53,563 nt of DNA. It comes from Candidatus Omnitrophota bacterium. GTDB lineage: Bacteria > Omnitrophota > Gorgyraeia > Zapsychrales > Zapsychraceae. Below the pieces are notes generated by a model. It made no database searches, had not been told where the DNA came from, and was given only the letters and a program-made list of their open reading frames with translations. The DNA is taken from NCBI GenBank assembly GCA_021108075.1, contig JAIORP010000015.1:1-53563 (forward strand), read 5' to 3'. The translations under genes and the position numbers were made by a program. This document shows, piece after piece, positions 18,006 through 27,264 of the stretch. How positions within the stretch are numbered: the first letter of the stretch is position 1; every line of letters begins with the position of its first letter.

Positions 18006-18178
18006 ACAGTTGTTATTTTTCCTGGTGGAGAGACGCCTATGGCCGGAGGAATGGCGGCAGAAAAAAACGAAACAACATCCGGAATGAAAACGTCAAAAAC
18101 CAAAACCAGGGATAGAATTCTCAGCACATCCTGCTACTTTCACAAAGCCGATATCCGCGCCATAGCAATCCTATTCAA

Positions 18179-18721
18179 TTATATAAATCCACCCTTCTTC
18201 TGTTGTACCATTTTATTGTCAATTTGCCAAATAATTGTTATCCCGACAAAAGTGCCGATCAATCCCAACCAACCCAAGTAGCGCACAACCGCGGCCAGGG
18301 CCGTATCCGATTCAAGAATTCCCCAGCGGGATAAAATGTCTGTCCAGTCATGCTTCCCGCCACCCACTAAGAATAGTTCATGGGCGCGCGCATCAGCCAT
18401 ATATCTCGCGATATTAAAAAAATTCTGAAAAAACCATAAAAGCATGACCGCAAAGGAAAGGACCTTCAGTTGCAATAGAAACGTTACCGCACAAACAAAG
18501 GGCATGATCAATTGCCCTAACGTTCCCCCGTATAATCCGATTGTCTCGCCAAAAAAACCCAAAAAAACATGACCGGCTTCATGAAAAAATAAATTGGGGT
18601 AATCCAGGATCAAAATATACCCGTCACCATCAAAAATGATCGCGCTGCAAAGAAAGACAAAACAGACAAGAAAAAATATGTATTTAGGGGTTGAAACGGG
18701 ATGATGCGGTATATAGTCCAT
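18179..18721 (-). CDS. Small M50-like membrane metallopeptidase
   Basis: This 180-residue protein has about five hydrophobic segments. HEAGH at 47-51 sits at the end of the second segment (LDYPNLFFHEAGHVFLGFFG), a typical M50 arrangement. A later NIARYMADARAHEL (103-116) places Asp110 and His114 near a membrane segment, and one of them could complete the zinc site. It is shorter than, and not obviously orthologous to, the M50-like protein at 996-1778. It stands alone between repeat copies E and F. The substrate is unknown; an inactive family member cannot be excluded. Confidence 0.7.
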   Translation of the reverse strand: MDYIPHHPVSTPKYIFFLVCFVFLCSAIIFDGDGYILILDYPNLFFHEAGHVFLGFFGETIGLYGGTLGQLIMPFVCAVTFLLQLKVLSFAVMLLWFFQNFFNIARYMADARAHELFLVGGGKHDWTDILSRWGILESDTALAAVVRYLGWLGLIGTFVGITIIWQIDNKMVQQKKGGFI

Positions 18722-19126
18722 AATCTTAAAAACATGCTCCTCTTGGCGCGAAAAAGGCGCATAATTGCATGCACATCGTCATGAAGGATATTGAGGCGTT
18801 AAAAATAAAAAAAAGGATTATTCCCCCCTGGCTGTAAAACAACGGTCACCTGAAACCGTTAAAAAGGCTCGCCGGAAAGACCACCCTGAGGGTCGATAGA
18901 GATTTCCAAACAACCGTCTGATCATACCAAATCCATTAATAAATTGTTCTATCTTAATTCTGAAAAGCAAAATTGGTTTTGGTCATTATTTAATAAAATT
19001 GGTATCATCAACAACATTCCATATGGCCAATATGGAAACACTCGTTGCTCCAAGGACGCAAAAAACGTAAATGGAAAACAATTTTTCGTTAAAGCCTTAA
19101 TGGCTCTCCGTCTTTTTATTTGAAAT
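18722..19126. other. Intergenic stretch containing repeat copy F
   Basis: About 405 bases with no gene. Besides copy F (18924-19005) there is a small hairpin, AAAGCC-ttaat-GGCTCT, near 19092-19108, followed on the + strand by TCTTTTT. It could be a weak terminator, but it faces away from the upstream minus-strand gene train. Confidence 0.45.
18924..19005. repeat. MITE-like element, copy F (82 bp, short form)
   Basis: The left end ATACCAAATCCATTAATAAATTG and the right end (inverted) ATACCAATTTTATTAAATAATG form inverted repeats of about 20 bases. The centre contains AATTCTGAAAAGCAAAATTGG, related to the AGAATCGATTCTGC part of copy D. It is the shortest full copy. Confidence 0.7.
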
Positions 19127-20047
19127 TTAATAACCGGACTGGATCATCATTGTATTGCGTTGCAATTGCTTAATCCGCTCTTCCCCGGTTAAGACCTCTT
19201 GCGCCGCGGTCCCTTTATGAAGCGGCGGGTTTGATGACCTTACTTTGACCGGCATATTTTCATATTGTTTAAACTTGTCCTGTGGGGGAAGCACGGATTG
19301 CGCGGCCGGTTTTCCGACGGGCTTTGGGATTTCTTTCCCCATGACCGCTTTTTGAAAAGAATGCGAATAAAAAAGAGGCATCCCTTCGGTTGCCGGCGGA
19401 ATGTATTTATTCTCTCTTAACATCGCTTCTAAGTGAATAGCTAAAGTGTCCTGCCCACTCAGCTTTAATTGAGTGATCATCTCAAGGACTTGTCCGCGTT
19501 CATTTTCAAGAAAGTACGCTAACCCCAGGCCGAAATAGGCATAGGACACTTCCTGCCGGGCCAAGACACTCTCAAAGGCTTCAATCGCTTCGGTTGTCTG
19601 TGATTTTCCTAAAAGGTATATCCACCCTAAGGCTATCCGGGCCGTTACTAAGTCCGGCTCATGTTCCAGGGCCAACAGGCAATACTCTTCCGCCTTATCA
19701 AAATCTCCATGACCATAATAGCCTTTCGCCAAGTTTTCATAGGCAAAGGAAAACGTCGGATCAATCGCCACAGCCTGTTCGTAGTGCCTGGCTACTGTTG
19801 ACCATGGGGCACCCGCGGCTTTATGCGCCATCCCCAGAAAATTGTGCGCAGGCGCTAAGCGGGGATAAACCCGTAAGGCATCTTCAAAATGTGTGATCGC
19901 CTTTAAATATTTATTTTGTTTAAAGGCAAGAACACCCGCTTCATATTGAGACTTCACAAAATTGGTGTCCTGAGCAAAAGCCGCATACAAGGGGATAAAT
20001 TGAAAGACCAAAAAAAACAGGATTGTTTTTATTCCAATTTTATTCAT
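19127..20047 (-). CDS. Exported TPR protein at the end of the secretion gene train
   Basis: The 306-residue form starting at ATG 20047 is preferred, since it begins directly with a signal peptide (MNKIGIKTILFFLVF...AFAQ); the longer frame to 20077 adds ten residues with no export signal. Residues 25-230 hold about five TPR units (YEAGVLAFKQNKYLKAITHF is the first). The tail is Pro- and Lys-rich and low in structure. It starts 61 bases after the gspM-like gene and is the last gene of the long minus-strand train. A pilotin- or PilF-like role in assembling the secretion machine is plausible from position and fold, but not shown. Confidence 0.78.
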   Translation of the reverse strand: MNKIGIKTILFFLVFQFIPLYAAFAQDTNFVKSQYEAGVLAFKQNKYLKAITHFEDALRVYPRLAPAHNFLGMAHKAAGAPWSTVARHYEQAVAIDPTFSFAYENLAKGYYGHGDFDKAEEYCLLALEHEPDLVTARIALGWIYLLGKSQTTEAIEAFESVLARQEVSYAYFGLGLAYFLENERGQVLEMITQLKLSGQDTLAIHLEAMLRENKYIPPATEGMPLFYSHSFQKAVMGKEIPKPVGKPAAQSVLPPQDKFKQYENMPVKVRSSNPPLHKGTAAQEVLTGEERIKQLQRNTMMIQSGY

Positions 20048-20108
20048 GACGCAACGCTCTTGGTCAAGGCATGTCACAATAACACGAGAATTTCCAGAAG
20101 ATGGGTAT

Positions 20109-20693
20109 TTACTCTTGAGGCATTTCGCTTGTTTGTTTTAAGTCGGGATATATAACCATCTTAGCGATGGTCATCGAAACTGTCATTTGATCTTGTGCGC
20201 CGCGTTTAGGCACCAGTCGATACTTTAAAATTGTAAGCAACTCATCAGAGCTGTTGACTTTATGCATAAAAGCGACAACATCCTTAAAATCCCCCACACA
20301 ATCGACATTGACAATGTATTCCGTGTAAAACTCATCTCGACGGGGCACATCAGGGTTCTTCTTAAAGAGATTGACATTCGTTTCTTCTTCAATATCCTGT
20401 AACGCTTTCTGCAAAGAACTGTTTAGTTTATTTTCGTCTCTTAAGGTCGTGAAATATTTCGATATTACTTCGCGTTCAGCTTCCACGCTTGACCGGTATG
20501 CCACGAAATTCAGATCATTCTGCACGCTCTCTTTTTCCAGATTGATCGCGACATCTAACTCTTTAATCTTATTCAATGACGGATTAATGAAACCCAAATA
20601 AATGATCGCGACCATACAAACGGCGACCGTAATGTACAATAAACTCTTTTCTTTAGGGGTCCTTTTTGAGATAAAATTATTTATCGCTTTCAA
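20109..20693 (-). CDS. gspM: GspM/PilO-like inner-membrane secretion protein
   Basis: This encodes 194 residues: a short cytoplasmic N-terminus (ISKRTPKEKSLL), one membrane segment (about 18-35), a coiled coil (40-100) and a small periplasmic alpha/beta domain, the layout of GspM/PilO. The start is TTG 20693, supported by AGGAGG (20701-20706) 7 bases upstream and by the gspL stop codon ending 2 bases earlier. In a type II system it would pair with the GspL-like protein encoded just upstream and connect the ATPase to the pseudopilus. Confidence 0.8.
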   Translation of the reverse strand: MKAINNFISKRTPKEKSLLYITVAVCMVAIIYLGFINPSLNKIKELDVAINLEKESVQNDLNFVAYRSSVEAEREVISKYFTTLRDENKLNSSLQKALQDIEEETNVNLFKKNPDVPRRDEFYTEYIVNVDCVGDFKDVVAFMHKVNSSDELLTILKYRLVPKRGAQDQMTVSMTIAKMVIYPDLKQTSEMPQE

Positions 20694-20695
20694 AA

Positions 20696-22180
20696 TTATT
20701 CCTCCTTCAATTCTTTCTGAGGTTCACTCTCTTGCGCAACAAGACTTTTTACTTTCAACAAAAATTCAAAAGCCTGAACATCTTTCCCCCTATCCTTTTT
20801 TGAAACATTCGACTTCTCATCGACAGCGTGAAAAAAACCGGTGTTCTCTAATGAATCTTTCCACTCATAAACTAATGACACTTCATCGGCAATGCCCGAA
20901 AGGCTCAAACTGCCATCCTCATCAAAAAATAAATTTGTTAAGTAAATTTCTCTTGGAATATTCTGATAAATTTCATACAGGGCGTCCAGACCGATATTGC
21001 GTCCATTAAGAAATTCACGGATCAGTCGGTTACCCAGGACCACATGATTCAATTTCTCCACTTCCGTACGTGTCTGAGTGTAGTCCGCTTGAATCTTAGC
21101 CAGATAGGCGCTCTTAAAATACAACCGCAACCCAATGATCGCAGCGATTAAGACGAGAATAACAACGGCCAATACCCCTGTTTTGAAAACTTCACGGCCC
21201 TGCTCTTCGACAGATTTCTGCAACTGAATATCTTCCGGCATCAAATCAACAAAAGATTTCGTCGCTGTTATTCCAGCCGACGCGACATCAAAAAAAGAAT
21301 GGTCCGCGTACTGTGCCGACTTCTTCTTAAAAAGCGACGGTGCCATCTTCATGTTATCCTGGTATGGAATAATCTCCGTGTTCCAACTCAATTTTTCTTT
21401 CAACAAAAGCTGCATGTCCTGGGCCATCTTATCGTCTGAAGTCAACAAGTACTGCGCGGGTTGGGCTTCAATATCCTCGTTCTTATAGGACTCAATCGTG
21501 CGGGACAATTCTTCGACCAATTTTTCTTCGGCAATCGCTCCTTCTTGATTAAAATGCACCTTGCCAACAGGGATGTTCCTGGCCGAGATGCAAGTCCCTT
21601 TGTGCACGATGATAAAATCGGTTGAATCATACCCGATACTGATCACCCCGCTCGGCACAGACTCGCCGCTTAATCCTAAGGCATCAGAATACATTCGAGC
21701 CATTCCCTCCGGGCCGAAAACGATTTTATTAACACGCATCCCCGCTTTCTCCAGGATATTGATTTTCTCGCGGAGCAACTTTTTATTGGCAATGACAAGG
21801 AGGACTTTTGTAAAATTATTTTTATAAACGCCAAAATTGATATAACCGGTTTGTATCTCTTCTCTTGAGAACGGGGTATGGCGGCTTGCCTGCAGACTGA
21901 CGATGGACTTAATTTCTTCCGTATTGGTCGATGGTATTTCGATATTCTTTGTCGTGACCATGTTGGAAGGAATAATCAACAGGACATTACCCCCTTTAAC
22001 TTTCATCCCCTTCGTCGCCGCATGAACCGCTTTGACCTGGTTCTGTTCGGATAAGCCTTTAACCTCCTTAACAACAAGTTGGTCGACTCTGGCGTTCTCT
22101 CCCGCACCACGCACGTAGGCGACTTTCAAAATATCATCTGTAAAAGCCACACTTATAAAATCATTGCTTTTATTTAGCAT
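20696..22180 (-). CDS. gspL: GspL-like protein (PilM-type actin fold fused to PilN-type domain)
   Basis: This encodes 494 residues. ATG 22180 has AAGGA 8 bases upstream; the frame could start 24 bases earlier but without a site. Residues about 10-320 form a PilM/GspL-N actin-like domain (ISVAFTDDILKVAYV; VISIGYDSTDFIIVHKG), which in type II systems binds GspE. One membrane segment follows (about 336-355, GVLAVVILVLIAAIIGLRLY), then a coiled coil and a periplasmic PilN-like domain (IYQNIPREIYLTNLFF). It is the natural partner of the PilZ-bearing GspE upstream and of GspM downstream. Confidence 0.85.
   Translation of the reverse strand: MLNKSNDFISVAFTDDILKVAYVRGAGENARVDQLVVKEVKGLSEQNQVKAVHAATKGMKVKGGNVLLIIPSNMVTTKNIEIPSTNTEEIKSIVSLQASRHTPFSREEIQTGYINFGVYKNNFTKVLLVIANKKLLREKINILEKAGMRVNKIVFGPEGMARMYSDALGLSGESVPSGVISIGYDSTDFIIVHKGTCISARNIPVGKVHFNQEGAIAEEKLVEELSRTIESYKNEDIEAQPAQYLLTSDDKMAQDMQLLLKEKLSWNTEIIPYQDNMKMAPSLFKKKSAQYADHSFFDVASAGITATKSFVDLMPEDIQLQKSVEEQGREVFKTGVLAVVILVLIAAIIGLRLYFKSAYLAKIQADYTQTRTEVEKLNHVVLGNRLIREFLNGRNIGLDALYEIYQNIPREIYLTNLFFDEDGSLSLSGIADEVSLVYEWKDSLENTGFFHAVDEKSNVSKKDRGKDVQAFEFLLKVKSLVAQESEPQKELKEE
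20701..20706 (-). promoter_or_regulatory. Shine-Dalgarno AGGAGG that fixes the TTG start of gspM
   Basis: AGGAGG lies within the last codons of gspL, 7 bases before TTG 20693. No in-frame ATG is available nearby. Confidence 0.6.
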
Positions 22181-22258
22181 ATAGTTATTCCTTATCCTCA
22201 CCATTTATATTCTGAAGTATTATATATGAAAGCCCCGGGGGCAGGCAACAAAATATTG

Positions 22259-23296
22259 TTATTTTTCTCGCCAGTATTCATAACGATTTTGATCCAGATT
22301 CAGCACACATTCGATGGTATGGTTATACCCGGAGGCTATGCGCGCCCGGGAACGGATCGTGTAATAGGATGACGCTGTTTTAATCACACCATCAAAGTTC
22401 AAACGATCGATCGCATTAGCTTCATGTTGTTCTAACTCGATAAAATTTTTTATATCCGAACTGACATCATACGCGCGGTTAAAAACATAGTCGTCCACTG
22501 TTCCTTCAATTTCATCGTATCCTCGACGGACTCGCAAAATCTTGTCTGCCGTGGCTGGCTGGAGTCCCAACGAGACAAGAATTTCTTTGGATACCGTATT
22601 GATATTGACCTTCCCATCGCCATACATTGTTATGAACGGACGTAAAATGTCATAGATGGACGGCGTCATGCCCCTGAGCAGCAACAACTCCTCCGGAAGC
22701 TCAAAAACATTGTTTTTCGGTTCATAAGGATCTTCCAGGTTGGCATAGAAATCATCACTGTAAAAACCCGTAATTTGAGATTCGCCAAACTCGCGCCAGT
22801 CGATTAACGCTTCGGTTAAGACAAGAGCCTCATCTTCATCAGGAACCGCTACCTGACGGATTAAGAGCAGCAATATTTCTTTCGGGCAGTAATTGATGTT
22901 CAATTTGCTTTCTTCATCGACCAAGCCAAAACGCATTTGCGGGGTTAAAGAACTTCCGTCATAATAAGGATAGGTCACGCTAAAAAAACCCTGCCCGAGA
23001 GATTTGTTCTCAAAAAGTTCAGAATTATTGGACAAATAATATTTACTATATGCAGTATAGAGTCCCTTGTTCCGACGCTGATCGTTACGCAATGCCGCCC
23101 GCGCGAGTTTAATTCCTGCCCCTGCGATATGATGCAACTGGCTTTTTCGCTCTATTCTCGCTAACAACCCGACCCGCGCACGGACCCGCATCCCGATCTG
23201 AACCGCAAGCACCGTTAAAAAAATCAAGGCCCAAATAACAAAAATTAAAATGGATCCATTGGCGTTCTTTAAATAAGGCATTACCAAATTTTTCAT
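22259..23296 (-). CDS. gspK: GspK-like minor pseudopilin
   Basis: This encodes 345 residues. After a short leader, SILIFVIWALIFLTVLAVQIG forms the hydrophobic N-terminal helix. It lacks the Glu5 that other pseudopilins have, as is normal for GspK, the tip subunit. The large alpha domain contains GLVDEESKLNINYCPKE, LTEALIDWRE and a helix-hairpin-helix-like VNINTVSKEILVSLGLQP, all standard for GspK. It lies 12 bases after gspJ. In the type II system GspK caps the pseudopilus with GspI and GspJ. Confidence 0.92.
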   Translation of the reverse strand: MKNLVMPYLKNANGSILIFVIWALIFLTVLAVQIGMRVRARVGLLARIERKSQLHHIAGAGIKLARAALRNDQRRNKGLYTAYSKYYLSNNSELFENKSLGQGFFSVTYPYYDGSSLTPQMRFGLVDEESKLNINYCPKEILLLLIRQVAVPDEDEALVLTEALIDWREFGESQITGFYSDDFYANLEDPYEPKNNVFELPEELLLLRGMTPSIYDILRPFITMYGDGKVNINTVSKEILVSLGLQPATADKILRVRRGYDEIEGTVDDYVFNRAYDVSSDIKNFIELEQHEANAIDRLNFDGVIKTASSYYTIRSRARIASGYNHTIECVLNLDQNRYEYWREK

Positions 23297-23308
23297 AGGA
23301 CTGTCCGC

Positions 23309-23962
23309 TTAACCTTGCAAAGGAATATTTATAATTTTCTCCATTTCCTTCTGCCCATGTTCATCTGAATAGGCCACTTTGACTTCAATCCCGACAGGGA
23401 TTATATTGTCAATGCTGCTGCTGTAAGTGACACCTTCTTCGGTAAGAAAATAATACCTGATTCGAAATTCTTCGACATCCGACAGCACTTTTTGAGTCCG
23501 TCCAAAAAGATTTTTGACCGCTTGAGCGTAATTAACTTGCCGCCGGTAAACAGACCGCTCTATCGGGTCAAAATAATATTCCACTAAACCGAGTTGATCG
23601 ACATAAATATTTTCACCCCAACCCCTTTTAATATCGGCTGCAGTGAAAACCGTGGTCGGCATGGCGATTCTCTTTTGGTGACCTGTCATCGGGATTAAAG
23701 AAAATGGGGCAATATTTCGAACATCACGCTCGAACTTATGAAAAAAAATAATAATATCTTCTTCTTGCACCATCTTTTGATGACGCTCCCATACCCGCAA
23801 CCCACTCGATAATGATTGATAAACAGACAGACCGACCACGCTGACAATCGTAACGACTATCAAGACTTCAATGAGCGTCATCCCGGATGGTTGATACAAA
23901 CACCGGACGAATAGCCCCTGACGTTTTTTGTTCTGGATTCCAATCAATGATTGTTGCCTCAT
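23309..23962 (-). CDS. gspJ: GspJ-like minor pseudopilin
   Basis: This encodes 217 residues. The prepilin cleavage motif is SG/MTLIEVLIVVTIVSVVGLS, with Glu5 present. The leader is unusually long (about 27 residues before the Gly). The start ATG 23962 overlaps the gspI stop as ATGA, which supports it. The body has the beta-rich LVEYYFDPIERSVYRR and VLSDVEEFRIRYY strands typical of GspJ. It works with GspI and GspK at the pseudopilus tip. Confidence 0.88.
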   Translation of the reverse strand: MRQQSLIGIQNKKRQGLFVRCLYQPSGMTLIEVLIVVTIVSVVGLSVYQSLSSGLRVWERHQKMVQEEDIIIFFHKFERDVRNIAPFSLIPMTGHQKRIAMPTTVFTAADIKRGWGENIYVDQLGLVEYYFDPIERSVYRRQVNYAQAVKNLFGRTQKVLSDVEEFRIRYYFLTEEGVTYSSSIDNIIPVGIEVKVAYSDEHGQKEMEKIINIPLQG

Positions 23963-24384
23963 TCTTGATCAACCTTAAAATCTGCCAAATAAGCAGAACG
24001 AGAGAGCGAAATATTCCGCAGTCCTTCTTGCCAGGATAATGTTAATGTTAGATCAAAGACTTCCGGCATTTCAGCGACTTCCTTGATGACCATATACTGT
24101 TTGAAGGTTATATTTTTCCCGCCGACTTTGATGTCTTCTTTCCGGTTCAAGTCAATCGGCAACATCTTGTAAGCCTTCAGCATGCGCTGGATATAACTGA
24201 TTCGGTTGTCAAGGGCTGTTGTCGCATAGATCCTATTCGTAATATGCGTGGTGCGTTCGAGGGAAACAATATAAGATTTCAAGATATAGACAATCCCAAC
24301 GGAGAGGATCATTAAACTCACCATGACTTCTATCAGAGTAAAACCTTTTCGATTATTTTTCTTATTTCGTAAAGACAAGATCAT
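23959..24384 (-). CDS. gspI: GspI-like minor pseudopilin
   Basis: This encodes 141 residues. A basic leader (LRNKKNNRKG) is followed by FTLIEVMVSLMILSVGIVYI, a canonical class III prepilin site with Glu5. The rest is a small domain of GspI length. It overlaps gspJ by four bases. A separate gspH is not visible between gspG and gspI, where it often lies. Confidence 0.88.
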   Translation of the reverse strand: MILSLRNKKNNRKGFTLIEVMVSLMILSVGIVYILKSYIVSLERTTHITNRIYATTALDNRISYIQRMLKAYKMLPIDLNRKEDIKVGGKNITFKQYMVIKEVAEMPEVFDLTLTLSWQEGLRNISLSRSAYLADFKVDQE

Positions 24385-24464
24385 GGCCCATACAGGTTAC
24401 CATCGTTCCAAGGAATTCTTTTAAAAAGGGATGTTATCGTCGACAGGCAGAATGTGCAAATTTA

Positions 24465-24893
24465 CTATTCGTCTTTCCAATTTGTGATATTATCTTCATC
24501 TGATTCCATATCGCGCCCCTGAGAAGAAAGATCAAAGAATGGATGATTGACCCCGGGAGACGCGTAAATATATGCATTGCCCCATGGGTCTTTCGGCTTT
24601 TGATCAAGATAAGGACCGTTCCAGTTCGTAGGAACCGGACTTGAGGACGGCTTGGTCCATAAAGCACTCAAACCCTGCTCTGTGGTCGGGAACACACCAT
24701 TGTCCAATTCATAAAGTTTTAAGGCTGTGGGGATATTGGCATTAACATCGGCTTCAGCAACTCTTCTTTTTGCCCGTTCACCTTGACCGATAAAATTAGG
24801 GGCCGCCATCGCCGTTAATGCCGCAATAATGATGATAACAAGCATGATTTCCATAATCGTGAAACCTTCATTTTTCTCTTTAAAATATCGCAT
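24465..24893 (-). CDS. gspG: GspG major pseudopilin
   Basis: This encodes 142 residues. The leader MRYFKEKNEG is cleaved before FTIMEIMLVIIIIAALTAMA (Glu5 present). The body carries the GspG landmarks: ALKLYELDNGVFPTTEQGL, the PKDPWGNAYIY loop and a C-terminal Asp-rich segment (SSQGRDMESDEDNITNW) that corresponds to the calcium site of type II major pseudopilins. This marks the cluster as type II secretion rather than type IV pili. Confidence 0.93.
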   Translation of the reverse strand: MRYFKEKNEGFTIMEIMLVIIIIAALTAMAAPNFIGQGERAKRRVAEADVNANIPTALKLYELDNGVFPTTEQGLSALWTKPSSSPVPTNWNGPYLDQKPKDPWGNAYIYASPGVNHPFFDLSSQGRDMESDEDNITNWKDE

Positions 24894-24970
24894 AAATCCT
24901 CCTCTTTCCTCAGGATAAAACGTTCCCTGTTATTTTGTCATTCCTAGACTTAAAACTATAATACTATAGA

Positions 24971-25792
24971 TTATTGGCCATTAACATACCTTAACCATTT
25001 TTTTTCTAATGCGGAGAAGGATGTTATTTCCGGTTTATAAACCTGTAGGAAGGCCTGGTCAAACGCTGTGCCATCCCGGACACGGCGGCACATCCTTCCG
25101 AAACGCAAACTGCCATAATTTTTAATCAAAAAATCGATCAGCGATAAGCTCTGGGCATAATAAAGCTGAACTTTCTCAGGGTCCATCTCTTGACGAATAT
25201 CATAGCGATTTAGCCGTTTAAACGCAACAAAATCATTTTCCTGAATCCTTTTTTTCATATACGCATGCACATATTTGACTTTATCCCGTTCCAAGAACTG
25301 GGCGACACCCTCTTCGACCCATAAGGGCAAAGGTTCCTCGCGAACAAAATCCTTAAGTGTCAAATGACCGATCTCATGCGGCAGAACATTGTAAATAAAA
25401 TCGTCTTGCTGATCATAACTGATGATGACCTTGGATTTAAGATTGGGATGATAGGCGACAGCTCCTCCTTTTGACCATTCTGGTTGGCCGGTCTTTTTAA
25501 CAAATGTTGTGCTATCAGGATAGATATAAATCTTAACACGGTTATCCCAGCTCCAAAAATTTTGATACCGGCTATAACCAATCTGAATGGCAATTTGCTG
25601 ATAATAATTATCGGCTTGACTTAAAATGAAATCAATCCGACTGGTGTCTGTTTGCGGATAGAAATAGATGATAAAATGCTGCCCTTTGCTTTCCAGCCAT
25701 TTTTCGGAATCGGCTTGAGCGGCACCTAAAGACCACAAAATGACGCTCAGACAACAGGTCAAAAAAATACTTGTCGCTTTAAAGAAACCCAT
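24971..25792 (-). CDS. Exported gluzincin-type metallopeptidase (MA clan) inside the gsp cluster
   Basis: The 273-residue form from ATG 25792 is used; a TTG three codons upstream is less likely. A signal peptide (about 1-27, ...SLGAAQA) precedes the catalytic motif HEIGHLTL (139-143). Twenty residues later comes WVEEGVAQFLE, whose Glu is the usual third zinc ligand of the MA clan, so the active site looks complete. The C-terminal 80 residues are helical. It lies between gspF and gspG with a gap of 14 bases after gspF. It might be a secreted substrate or a processing enzyme of the system; the sequence does not decide between them. Confidence 0.82.
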   Translation of the reverse strand: MGFFKATSIFLTCCLSVILWSLGAAQADSEKWLESKGQHFIIYFYPQTDTSRIDFILSQADNYYQQIAIQIGYSRYQNFWSWDNRVKIYIYPDSTTFVKKTGQPEWSKGGAVAYHPNLKSKVIISYDQQDDFIYNVLPHEIGHLTLKDFVREEPLPLWVEEGVAQFLERDKVKYVHAYMKKRIQENDFVAFKRLNRYDIRQEMDPEKVQLYYAQSLSLIDFLIKNYGSLRFGRMCRRVRDGTAFDQAFLQVYKPEITSFSALEKKWLRYVNGQ

Positions 25793-25806
25793 TTTAAACA
25801 ATTCTG

Positions 25807-27006
25807 TTAAAAAGATAAAAGGTCCATTTGAAAAATAGGTAAAAGCATCGCAAAGATAATAAACCCCAAAAAAGACGCTATGACGAGAATTAAGAGCGGT
25901 TCTAACAACGATGTCACTGTTTTAATGCTATCATCTGTTTCCTGCTCATAAATGTCCGCGATTTCACCCAACACCTCATTTAAATTACCGGACTCTTCAC
26001 CAATGGCAATCAGATGGCCCATCATCTTTGGTATCTCCTTCACCTTTTTTATATTAACACCCAAAGAACCTCCCGCGACAAGTTCTTCTTTCACGATGAT
26101 GAGCTTTTGTTTGATCTTAGTGTGGTGCAATACCCCCGCGGCCATTTGCAAAGAATCGGTTAAAGAGATCCCTCCGCGCATAAGCAACATGAGTGTCCGC
26201 GCAAACCGGGCCAAATCAATCTTCAGCAATAAAGATCTGACCATCGGCAAGGGGATCAAGCGGCTCAACCAAACATATTTATTTTGCCGGTAGGACTGCC
26301 ATTGCTTTATTGTGATAAAAAGAAAAAACACGAATACACTGATAAACACATAAATGTTACTGAGAAAACGGCTCACGTTCACTAATATCAGCGTCGGAAA
26401 AGGCAATGTTTGGCCAACACTTTCAAACACCCCGATCATGCGCGGCAAAACAAATGTCAGGACAAAATAAACAGTGGCCGCGCCGACAACGGCCATTAAC
26501 GTGGGATAAGCAAACGCTGTCTTTACCTTAGATATGACTTCCAACTGTTTCTTCAGATACTGGGCAATATTCTGGCTAACCTCTTTAAGATTGCCGCTCT
26601 CCTCCCCCGCATGAACCAACGCGATATAAAGAGAAGAAAAAATATTGGGATAATGCGTTAAGCATTCAGAAAAAGATAAACCGTTTTTTATATTTTTGAT
26701 GATATCTTGGAGCATCCATTTCAAAGAATTATCATCATTCTGGTCTGCAATGATTTGCAAAGCACGCATAAGTGATATGCCGGCTTTTAATAGGTTTGAT
26801 AATTGACGCGTGAACACATACAATTCTTTGGATGATATGCGCTGCTTTTTATCTTTAATCTCTGTGAGGGCTTCGTTTGGGACAATGTGGACCGGAACCA
26901 GGCCTAGCTGGTGAATCAATTCGACCGCTTCGTCGTGACTTTGGGCAGAAATTTCCCCTGTAACCGTTTCACCCGTATTCTTCTTTGCTTTATAAAAATA
27001 TTTCAT
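25807..27006 (-). CDS. gspF: GspF inner-membrane platform protein of type II secretion
   Basis: This encodes 399 residues, full length. The short N-terminal segment YFYKAKKNTGETVTGEISAQ is typical. Two copies of the T2SSF domain follow, with their motifs FTRQLSNLLKAGISLMRALQ and FARTLMLLMRGGISLTDSLQ and the HAGEESGNLKEV/IGEESGNLNEV pair. Three membrane segments end at LLPIFQMDLLSF. It lies 258 bases after gspE, the largest gap inside the train. Confidence 0.95.
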   Translation of the reverse strand: MKYFYKAKKNTGETVTGEISAQSHDEAVELIHQLGLVPVHIVPNEALTEIKDKKQRISSKELYVFTRQLSNLLKAGISLMRALQIIADQNDDNSLKWMLQDIIKNIKNGLSFSECLTHYPNIFSSLYIALVHAGEESGNLKEVSQNIAQYLKKQLEVISKVKTAFAYPTLMAVVGAATVYFVLTFVLPRMIGVFESVGQTLPFPTLILVNVSRFLSNIYVFISVFVFFLFITIKQWQSYRQNKYVWLSRLIPLPMVRSLLLKIDLARFARTLMLLMRGGISLTDSLQMAAGVLHHTKIKQKLIIVKEELVAGGSLGVNIKKVKEIPKMMGHLIAIGEESGNLNEVLGEIADIYEQETDDSIKTVTSLLEPLLILVIASFLGFIIFAMLLPIFQMDLLSF

Positions 27007-27264
27007 AATAACTCATCCCTGTCATAATAAACAAATCGTAAAATAAGCTGACATTTTTAAACCATGCTGTGCTTTCATTATCCCTGACAACTCCAGGGCA
27101 TCATTCAGTCCGATTCTTGACGGTATATTTCAAACCGGAAAGGGCAGACGACATTGGGCGCAGGCTAATTCTATTTAGGGAATACTGGATGATGCAATCC
27201 GTAGCGATCAGCTAAAACGGTCACACGAAACAACAGGAGGAACAAAATCAATTCTTCAGCAGCG
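27007..27264. other. Gap between gspE and gspF, nothing recognised
   Basis: A 258-base stretch that interrupts an otherwise compact gene train. It holds no coding frame with a ribosome binding site and no repeat copy. It could contain an internal promoter or RNA-processing site, but no clear motif was found. Confidence 0.4.
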
